From the NCBI GenBank assembly GCA_036399835.1, contig DASWMI010000010.1, positions 1-13,163 on the forward strand: a stretch of 13,163 nucleotides of DNA, in the 5' to 3' direction. The notes under the pieces were generated by a model. It saw only the letters and a list, made by a program, of their open reading frames with translations. It did no database searches and was not told the origin of the DNA. Source of the stretch: DASYML01 sp036399835. GTDB lineage: Bacteria; Acidobacteriota; Blastocatellia; Pyrinomonadales; Pyrinomonadaceae. The position numbers and the translations under genes were made by a program. Each line of letters opens with the position of its first letter. Within the stretch, counting starts at the first letter, position 1. Below, piece after piece: positions 1 to 6,800 of this stretch.

Positions 1-161
1 GGGCAGAGCTTGAGCAGACGCCGCAGAAAGGGCTTGTGGACCAGATAGCCGAGCAGGCCGCCTCGCTTCTTTCCTGGATTAAAGATGGAGAGTCGGCGAA
101 AGCGGAAGAAGGAAGGCTGGCGCTAATCTCTTCCTGCAAGATGCTCAAGGACCAACTGTGA
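1..161 (+). CDS. C-terminal end of an unrecognised protein (5' partial)
   Basis: The third forward frame is open from the left edge to a TGA at 159-161 and gives about 52 residues ending in KMLKDQL. The fragment is polar, rich in Glu, Ala, Lys and Gln, and looks alpha-helical; no catalytic motif or membrane segment is visible. It carries one copy of the dispersed motif TGGACCAG (37-44), read here as V-D-Q. The next gene on the same strand starts 37 bases or more after the stop, so co-transcription is possible. The other two forward frames are closed near the edge, which supports this frame. No function can be given from this tail. Confidence 0.5.
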   Translation, partial: AELEQTPQKGLVDQIAEQAASLLSWIKDGESAKAEEGRLALISSCKMLKDQL

Positions 162-198
162 CGACGCGCTCTTTAGCCTACGCTCCCTCGTAGCAGCT

Positions 199-777
199 TT
201 GAAACGGGTTCTGAAGGTGAAGGTTGGATGGCAAAGTCCTATCCTGAAAATCTTAGCGTCTCCGGCGCTCATCTTCTGCCTTGCCGTTCTGGTCCAGGCA
301 CAGAACGGCGCGGCCTCCACTGCTTCTTCCGCACAGCCCGCAGGCTCTTTATCCGAGATTGCCGGTAAGACGCGCGCCTTATTGATTATCAAGCGCGTGG
401 CCGTCGTTGACGCGAGCGGCAGCCACAGCTCCATCATCGAAGAGGCTTTGAAGACGGATCCGCGCCAGAGCAGACGTTACAGGCTGGCTTACAGCGCTCT
501 CGGGCAAAAACTCAATAAGTACATCAGGAAGTACAGGAGCATGTCGGCGGTCGAGCAGCTTGAAGAGGCCGATTATATAATCTTCTTCAACCTGCTCGAA
601 TATCGCTGGCCTCTCGGCATCCCGCATCCGTATGGCGAGCTGTACGTCATTCTTAACCCGCCGCCCGGAGGCAAGAGCGGCCCGCGCATCATCTGGAAAT
701 CCAGAAAAGTTCTCTGGGCGGGAGACGCGGTCGGCGATTTGATCAAGGATTTAAAGCTCACGCGCGGCGAGAATTAG
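199..777 (+). CDS. Small exported protein of unknown function
   Basis: The 192-residue product has a basic N-terminus followed by a hydrophobic segment (about residues 15-34) ending in V-Q-A before QNG, a plausible signal-peptidase I site, so export is likely. A low-complexity Ala/Ser/Gln linker (about 36-50) leads to a folded part of about 140 residues. That part has a beta strand (LLIIKRVAVVD, 61-71), a basic helix region (100-115), the string ADYIIFFNLLEYRW (124-137), then PYGELYVIL and a C-terminal VLWAGDAVGDLIKDLK. I do not recognise a characterised family; it resembles conserved hypothetical exported proteins of Acidobacteriota, from memory only. The frame has no ATG start: TTG at 199 is the first possible start and GTG at 217 is an alternative that still leaves a good signal peptide. 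Neither has a clear Shine-Dalgarno sequence. It converges on the M28 peptidase gene, with 34 bases between the stop codons. Confidence 0.75.
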   Translation: MKRVLKVKVGWQSPILKILASPALIFCLAVLVQAQNGAASTASSAQPAGSLSEIAGKTRALLIIKRVAVVDASGSHSSIIEEALKTDPRQSRRYRLAYSALGQKLNKYIRKYRSMSAVEQLEEADYIIFFNLLEYRWPLGIPHPYGELYVILNPPPGGKSGPRIIWKSRKVLWAGDAVGDLIKDLKLTRGEN

Positions 778-811
778 CCGGCACGCTGAAACGTCTTCGC
801 TCCTTTCCATC

Positions 812-2317
812 TCAGCGATTGAAAGCCTGTTCGCAGTCACTGCTAGGACCCAGAGGCTTTTTACCAGCCACCCATGACGGCCTGAAGCCGGCATTAACCA
901 GCCACTGAACAGGCTCTAACATGGAATTAATCGCCTTCGTCATGTGCGCGAAATCCACGTGGGCCAGGTCGTCATTCGGTTGGTGATATTCGTGGTGCAA
1001 CCCGTAGCTTGAGACCGTGTGGGCCACTACGCCGCGCACGGCCAGCGTGTAATTATCCGAACGACAGAAGAACCTCTCCTCCGGGTGCGGGTCGGCCACT
1101 AGCCTCGCGCCATGCTTTGCCAGCTCCGGCCCGAGGTCGGACCTTTCATACCCTGTCAGCCAGAGCGTGTCCGGCGCAACCTTGGCATCTGGCCGCCCGA
1201 TCATCTCAAATTCAAGGTTGGCGGCGAGGGCTTCCAATTTAAACGGCAGATGCTCTATGTAATACTTCGCCCCGTGCCCGCCAACTTCCTCGCTGCCAAA
1301 GAGAACAAAGTAGACTGTCCGCTTCGGTCTTGGTCCAGCACCCAAAGCCCTGGCTAACTCAAGGACCGCCGTGACTCCCGAAGCATCATCATCAGCGCCG
1401 TTATAAATGTTGTCGCCCGGAGCCGAAGGACGCACGCCCAGATGGTCCATGTGCGCGCTTATCAGGATGACCTCCTGGGATAAACGCGGGTCGCTCCCGC
1501 GCAGCTCGCCGACCACGTTCCAGGTGTTTTTAGCCTCGGCCTCATTAAGCCTGCCTTTAATCTCTATCTGAGTCCCATCGGCAACCTGTTCCAAGGCTCG
1601 CGCCGCTTCGGAGCTGACAGCTATGATGTTGCGCATCTCCGCGTTCGAGCCGCTGGTTGAAGTAAACGCGGGCGGCTTTGTGGACCAGCGCTGCCGCAAG
1701 GCCGGGGTCTCTTCGATAAGCACGGCGGCGACGCCCTGTTTGAAAAATTCCGGGACGCGCTGAAACAGCGATTGCAGATTCTCTCCCTCGCGCAGCCTGA
1801 TAAAGAGCACAGCGCCTGCCGAGGGCTTGCCATCTACGCCCATTTTTTGCAGAGGACCGCTGGCCCGCGCCGTGTTCATCTGAAAAACGTAAATCTCCTT
1901 GCTGTGCGCCCACTCGATTGTCTTGCCAGCGGAGCTAAAGCTGAGCTTGGGCGCGTCGGCGAAGGAATTTCTGGTCATGTTGACGGTTTGCAAAAAGAGC
2001 CTTTGGCCGGAAGAGTCCGTCTCGCCCGCGGGCGCAATCCCGAACTGCCGCAACTGCGAGGCGATGTATTGACCCGCGATCAACTCGTATTGAGTCCCGC
2101 TGCCGCGTCCCTGAAGCGCATCGCTGGCGAGGAATTCCATGTGCGCCCTGACGTTTCTCTCGCGGACCTCGACGGTCTTTCCGCCCTGTAAGCTTTGAGC
2201 AGAAGAGACCGGCTTCTGGTCGCGGCGGAGCCTTAACTGCTGCGCCTCTACTGGACCAGCTTGTAGGAAAAGAAGCGCGAGCATCAGGACGGCTATTCTG
2301 TAGTAAACATTTCTCAT
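812..2317 (-). CDS. Exported M28-family zinc metallopeptidase with PA-like insert
   Basis: The product (501 residues from ATG 2317) is a predicted periplasmic or secreted aminopeptidase of family M28, which uses two zinc ions to remove N-terminal residues from peptides. Residues 1-26 form a signal peptide ending in V-E-A. A helical region follows (about 50-95, HMEFLASDALQGRG), then a PA-like region (about 115-260), then the catalytic domain (about 265-475). Catalytic features by homology: HMDHLG (H289, D291), the bridging Asp in GADDDASG (D310), GSEE with general base E343 and zinc ligand E344, the metal position in FEMIGR (E371, where the Streptomyces enzyme has Asp), and YHQPNDD with H445. 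The site therefore looks complete. The start is ambiguous: TTG at 2320 directly precedes the ATG, and AAGGAG (2329-2334) lies 8 bases from the TTG and 11 from the ATG. The gene is divergent from yceH and appears monocistronic. Substrate cannot be told. Confidence 0.93.
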   Translation of the reverse strand: MRNVYYRIAVLMLALLFLQAGPVEAQQLRLRRDQKPVSSAQSLQGGKTVEVRERNVRAHMEFLASDALQGRGSGTQYELIAGQYIASQLRQFGIAPAGETDSSGQRLFLQTVNMTRNSFADAPKLSFSSAGKTIEWAHSKEIYVFQMNTARASGPLQKMGVDGKPSAGAVLFIRLREGENLQSLFQRVPEFFKQGVAAVLIEETPALRQRWSTKPPAFTSTSGSNAEMRNIIAVSSEAARALEQVADGTQIEIKGRLNEAEAKNTWNVVGELRGSDPRLSQEVILISAHMDHLGVRPSAPGDNIYNGADDDASGVTAVLELARALGAGPRPKRTVYFVLFGSEEVGGHGAKYYIEHLPFKLEALAANLEFEMIGRPDAKVAPDTLWLTGYERSDLGPELAKHGARLVADPHPEERFFCRSDNYTLAVRGVVAHTVSSYGLHHEYHQPNDDLAHVDFAHMTKAINSMLEPVQWLVNAGFRPSWVAGKKPLGPSSDCEQAFNR

Positions 2318-2320
2318 CAA

Positions 2321-2618
2321 CTGTTAGACTCCTTAGAGAAAAAACGGCAGCGGCAGCGAGGAAAGATGAACTCGCCGGAAAAGCAACAGAAGTTCGTAAG
2401 TTGTCTTGCTTAGCTTATCCTTGATCGTTCATCTCTGAAGCGTTCACTTTATCTGTAGCTCATCTTTGTTTTTGAAGCGAACTCTCAGCAAGATTGTCGG
2501 GAGCAGTTTTACCGTACTTTGAAAAACAATAAAAGGGCAAATCGCTGTAACAGGCTCGCGGCTGATTGTGTTAGCCTGACCGTGCATAGATGATTTGAAG
2601 CTTCGGGGATTGAGACCT
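2321..2618. other. Divergent intergenic region between the M28 gene and yceH
   Basis: This 298-base spacer must contain promoters for both divergent genes. It is AT-richer than its neighbours. On the minus strand, AAGGAG at 2329-2334 is the peptidase ribosome binding site. A weak minus-strand promoter candidate is TTCAAA (-35) with a 17-base gap to GATAAA (-10), upstream of the peptidase, four of six matches in each box. On the plus strand, GGGGA (2605-2609) sits 9 bases before the GTG of yceH. I see no convincing plus-strand -35/-10 pair, no gene, and no strong hairpin. Confidence 0.4.
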
Positions 2619-3281
2619 GTGAAACAACTGGATGAGATAGAGGTGCGTGTCCTAGGCTCTTTAATCGAAAAGCAGCTCGCCACGCCCGAATATTACCCGC
2701 TCACAATGAATGCGCTGGTGCGCGCCTGCAACCAGCTTTCAAACCGCGAGCCTGTCGTCAATTATGATGAACGGACAGTGACGCAAGCCATCGAGAGCTT
2801 GCGCGAGAAGAGCCTGGTCTACATCTTCTACGGCAGCGATAGCCGCGTGCCTAAATATAAACAGATGTTTGCCGAGCAGCTTCATCTCTCGCAGCCCGAA
2901 GTGGCGATTATCTGTGTCCTCATGCTAAAGGGGACGCAGACCGTCGGAGAGCTGCGCGCCGCGACCAACAGGCTTTACGAATTCGCGGATTTGAATGAGG
3001 TCGAAGCGACTCTGGAAAAGCTGCTGGTCCAGGACGACCCGGCTCTCGTCGTGCGCTTGCCACGCAGAGCCGGACAGAAAGAGGCTCGCTATGCTCATCT
3101 CCTGAGCGGCGAGGTGAGGATAGAAGAGACTGAAAAAGTCTCGCCCGCGGAGCGCGCCCTTTCGTCATCGAGCAACAGGGACGAAAGAATAGCGGCGCTC
3201 GAAGCTGAAGTCGAAGCTCTCAAGGGGCAGCTTGAAGAGCTGCGGCGGAAATTTGAAGAGTTCAGCCGCCAGTTTGAATAG
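2619..3281 (+). CDS. yceH: YceH family (DUF480) winged-helix protein
   Basis: The 220-residue protein matches the YceH/DUF480 family along its full length (E. coli YceH is of similar size). Recognisable family blocks are VRVLGSLIEKQLATPEYYPL (9-28), ACNQLSNREPV (36-46), RVPKYKQ (76-82), LMLKGTQTVGELR (101-113), LYEF (119-122) and VVRLPR with ARYAHLLSG (144-164). The fold is two tandem winged-helix domains (about 1-85 and 88-165), followed by a linker and a C-terminal coiled coil (about 187-219) of Glu, Leu, Ala and Arg heptads, as is common in the family. Winged helices suggest nucleic-acid binding, but the physiological role is not settled. I chose GTG 2619 because it gives the family N-terminus (M-K-Q-L) and has GGGGA 9 bases upstream; the TTG codons at 2595 and 2610 lack proper ribosome binding sites. 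The gene is monocistronic, with a terminator overlapping its 3' end. Confidence 0.93.
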   Translation: MKQLDEIEVRVLGSLIEKQLATPEYYPLTMNALVRACNQLSNREPVVNYDERTVTQAIESLREKSLVYIFYGSDSRVPKYKQMFAEQLHLSQPEVAIICVLMLKGTQTVGELRAATNRLYEFADLNEVEATLEKLLVQDDPALVVRLPRRAGQKEARYAHLLSGEVRIEETEKVSPAERALSSSSNRDERIAALEAEVEALKGQLEELRRKFEEFSRQFE

Positions 3282-3302
3282 GCCGCAGGACTCTTCTTTT
3301 TT
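3255..3302 (+). terminator. Intrinsic terminator overlapping the yceH stop codon
   Basis: GAAGAGT (3255-3261) pairs with ACTCTTC (3290-3296). Inward the stem continues as T-C with G-G, a 1x1 mismatch, G-C with G-C, a second 1x1 mismatch, then GCC (3268-3270) with GGC (3281-3283), closing a 10-base loop. This gives 14 pairs, followed at once by six T (3297-3302). The 5' arm lies in the last yceH codons, and the TAG stop (3279-3281) runs from the loop into the 3' arm. The stem is well formed and the T-tract is ideal, so factor-independent termination is very likely. Confidence 0.82.
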
Positions 3303-3359
3303 GAATGGACGCGTAGAACATTCGAGCGCGCCCCCCGTAGTTTAATGCGGGCCGCACGC

Positions 3360-3387
3360 TTGACTCCGATTGCGCAACTCGCATAAA
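3360..3387 (+). promoter_or_regulatory. Candidate sigma-70-type promoter for the STAS gene
   Basis: TTGACT (3360-3365, five of six matches to the -35 consensus) is followed after 16 bases by CATAAA (3382-3387, four of six to the -10 consensus). It lies downstream of the yceH terminator and upstream of the STAS gene, as expected for an independent unit. The predicted start near 3394 gives a leader of about 45 bases. AGGAG at 3419-3423 is the likely ribosome binding site, with a rather long 15-base spacing to the ATG. Confidence 0.45.
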
Positions 3388-3438
3388 AACATTCTGGCGC
3401 AGATTCCTAATCCGGCTCAGGAGTAAATATCTTCATCA

Positions 3439-3792
3439 ATGCTAAAGATCACAGAACGGCAGATCGGTGATGTCACGATCCTCGATCTTGAAGGCAATAT
3501 CATCATGGGCGGCGGGAGCGCTCAATTACGCGACGCCATCCGCCGCCTGATTGAAGAGGGCAGGCGAAAACTCCTGCTCAACTTCAGCGAGGTAAAATAT
3601 ATAGACTCCAGCGGCATCGGCGAGCTGGTTTCAAGCTCCGTCATCCTCAATCGCGCCGAAGGCCAGTTAAAGCTGCTCAAGATACCTGAGAAGGTTGAAG
3701 AAGTTCTGGCCCTCAGCAACATCCTCTCCATCTTCGAGATTTACGATGATGAAGCGAAAGCTCTCGAAGATTATTCCGGCGCGGATGCTTAA
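3439..3792 (+). CDS. STAS-domain anti-sigma-factor antagonist (SpoIIAA/RsbV-like)
   Basis: The 117-residue protein is a single STAS domain. In partner-switching systems such proteins bind an anti-sigma kinase and free a sigma factor until a conserved serine is phosphorylated. The sequence shows VTILDLEGNI (12-21), KLLLNFSEVKYIDSSGIGEL (44-63) and a C-terminal part (LLKIPEKVEEVLALSNI) typical of the fold. The phospho-acceptor by alignment with SpoIIAA Ser58 is Ser57 in the IDSSGIG loop, and it is intact. Length matches the family (about 110-120). The start is ATG 3439 with AGGAG 15 bases upstream. No kinase, phosphatase or sigma-factor gene is adjacent: the upstream gene is yceH, closed by a terminator, and the downstream gene is convergent. 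Its switch partners must be encoded elsewhere, and its target is unknown. Confidence 0.92.
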   Translation: MLKITERQIGDVTILDLEGNIIMGGGSAQLRDAIRRLIEEGRRKLLLNFSEVKYIDSSGIGELVSSSVILNRAEGQLKLLKIPEKVEEVLALSNILSIFEIYDDEAKALEDYSGADA

Positions 3793-3852
3793 CAAGCCTC
3801 GCTCGCATCTTCTGTCACGCGCTCTTGCTCGTCTTGGGTCTCGCCCTGAGAT

Positions 3853-6800
3853 TTAAAACTGAAGCTTGAGCGAGAATTGCACAGAGCGCGGACCGCCCGC
3901 TCCGTAGGCCGCGTTAAAGCTTCTGCCCGCGCCTCCCCACAGACTCCTGCCAGACATCGAAGCGGATTGCCCGAAGGTCGCATTCGGCAGAAATGGTCCA
4001 GCGCCTGAAAGCTGGCTGCCGAGGCTCAAATCATTTCCCACGGGGTCTTCAAAGTTTGGATGATTGAGCAGGTTGAACGCCTCGACTCTGAATTTCAGGT
4101 TGACGCTCTCCGTCAGATTGAACTTGCGGCCCAGCCCCAGGTCCAGTTGTTGAAAGAGAAAGCCGCGCAGCAGGTTGCGCCCGAAAGTGCCCTGCACTGG
4201 AAGCGCCGGGACGGAGAAGGCAGCCGGGTTGAGCCTGCGCCCGCCGCCCGCCGACGAATCGTTCACGTAGAGCGGCACGCCCGTCAACCGGTCCGGTCTG
4301 AGATAAGCAAAGCCCGCGATGGTGGGAACGGCGTAAACCACATTGAGCGGGCGCGCCGAGCGTGCGTTAAAGATCGAGCTGATTTCCCAGTTGCGCGAAA
4401 GAGCGTTGCCGAGTCCGGTTGAAAAGAGGGCCGGAAGACTGTAAGAGACATTCGCGGCGAGGCGATGGCGGATGTCGAAATCCGAAGGCCCACGGTCCAG
4501 CCGCGCGTCAGGGCTGGTTAGCATAGCCCTGTAGATTGAATCCTGCGAGACATTATCGAGCGATCTGGACCAGGTGTAAGCGGCTAAAGCTTGCAGGCCG
4601 CGCGCGAAGCGACGGTCGAACTGTAGATGCAGAGCCTGGTAATCAGAGCTTGCGCCGTTCTCGGTCAGTCGTACAAAAGCGAAGCCGGGGTCAGTATCAA
4701 TCAGAGTTCGAGTCAGCAGGAGCCTGTGTCCGGCTGCGCCGATATAGGAGACGGAAAATTTTTGATTCTCGCAGAGCGCACGTTCTATCCCGGCATGCCA
4801 TTGGAGCGTGTAAGGCAGCTTGAGCCTCGGGTCGAAGGCGATGAAAGGAACGCTCAGTGGCGAGGCCGGATTCAACGTCTGCGCGGGTCGTGCGGAAGCA
4901 GGCGGGAAGGGAACATTGAACAGGGCTTCGCCGGAGAGAAAAGGGAATGAATCCGTCAAGGCATCAGCCGCGCGCTCGTTGCCCATATCATAGAGCAGGC
5001 CGAAGCTGCCGCGCAGGACCATTTCGCCGCCGCTCTCCCCCGACAGCTCGTAGGCGAAGCTGGCGCGCGGCGCGAAGTTGTGATAGGTCGTCTTCCAGAG
5101 CGGCGCGCCGCGCGGGGCGAGGCTCAAACCAGTTGCCCCTTCAGGATTCTTGAGGGCCAGAGCATCCTCCCCGTTCTGTTCGGAAGGCGCGGGGTTGACT
5201 TCCCAGCGTAATCCGTAAGTCAGCGAGAGGCGCGAAGCCACTTTCCATTCGTCCTGACCATAGACCGAGAGGTTATGAAAGACGGGCCGCCGCGCTCCCG
5301 TGCGGCTAAAGAACTGCACGCGCGAGGCTACGCCGGAAGAGGTCTGAGCCGCGTTATTGAACAATGCGCTGCGTTCGACGAGCGGGAGATTGAGGACGGG
5401 AGACAGCTTGCGTAAATCGCCTCCGAGCTTGAACGTGTGATTCCCATTGATGAACATCACAGAGCCGACCATGTTGAGTTGTCTTTGCATGTTGACGAAA
5501 GCGCTCGCCTCTTTCCATCCAGCGTACCTGCCGTTGAGGTCAAAGACCGTAGAGCCGTTTGCGCCGGAAAGAAGGAACGCGGAAGCCGGACCATTATCCG
5601 GCAAGCTCGCTCCGCCGAACTGGTCCAGAATGTACGAGCCGGATTCCGAGACGCGGCTATAGTTAAAGCGCAGGTCCGTGACCACCCTCGGCGTGTGGTT
5701 GATGGTGGCGGCGGTCGTCAATGTCTGCGTCCTGTTGCTCGTGCGGTTGACGGTGTTCAATGAGAAGAGACCGCCTCCGCGCTCGGACGCCGTTGAAGAG
5801 GCCAGGTTGTAGCGCCCGAAGATAACCAGAGCGGGGCTGGCGTTCCAGTCAAGCCGGATGCTTGCGGCGTCGTGCCGCGCAGGGTTTGAATAGCTTGAAG
5901 CGAACTCGGCTAAGCCGTCCGGACGCGCCCCGCCCGTTGGTAAAGGAAACGCATTGAGAAAAGGCTGGAGAGCGGCTGGCGCTGCGAGCCTTGAGTTGAT
6001 GGAAGGCACATCCGTCAGGCCGAAGATGGGCTGGCCTAGTCGCAAGCCTTCGTATGATGAGAAGAAGAAAACCTGGTCCTTCAGCACTGGACCACCGAGC
6101 ACGCCGCCGAAAATGTTCCGGCGGTGGGCCGCGCGCTCGAAGCCACGGCTATTGGCAAACCAATCGTTAGCATCAAGCGCATCGTTGCCGAAAAACTCAA
6201 AGAGCTTGCCGTGAAACGCGTTGGTCCCGGAGTTCGTGACGATAGAGATTTGCCCCCCGGACACGCGACCGTATTGCGGGTCAAAATTAAATGTCTTCAA
6301 GCTTATTTCCTGCATCGCTTCGATTGAAGCCAGGTTGTTTGTCGCTCCCGAAGCGGTCAGCGCAGGCGATGTTCCGGCGGGAGCCGTGCCGGGTGCAGCC
6401 GCGCGCGTAATGCCTATGTTGGCGCTCACGCCGTCAATGATAAAGGCGTTGGAGCCTGGCCGCTGGCCGTTAAAGGAGAGCTGCGCGACAGCGGAATCCT
6501 GCGCTTGATTGGCAGTTGAAGAGACTCCGGGCGCGAACTGGACCAGCGTCAGCATGCTCCTGCCGTTGAGCGGGAGGTCCACTATCGAACGCGTCTCTAT
6601 GTTATTCGCCAGCATAGCCGACGAGGTGTTGACGCTCACCTGTGCAGCGGTTGAAGTAACCGTCACCAGATTGGTCATGCCGCGTGCCCCGACCACAAGC
6701 GATGAGATGTTACCCTGGGAAACCGCTTCGACAGGAACTTCGACGCGGCGCGGCTCGCCCATCTCTGTCACCATCCTGTCTTCGACGGCGACAAACGAAG

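Noticed and set aside
1009..2191. Forward and minus-strand overlapping frames inside the M28 gene
   Set aside because: They are shadow frames of a gene with complete catalytic motifs; no separate signals support them.
2595..2618. TTG start eight codons upstream in yceH
   Set aside because: There is no ribosome binding site at proper distance, and GTG 2619 gives the family N-terminus with GGGGA nine bases upstream.
3793..3900. Shared terminator between the STAS gene and the receptor gene
   Set aside because: Only a seven-base match (CTCGCTC with GAGCGAG) with a very long loop was found, and there is no T-tract.
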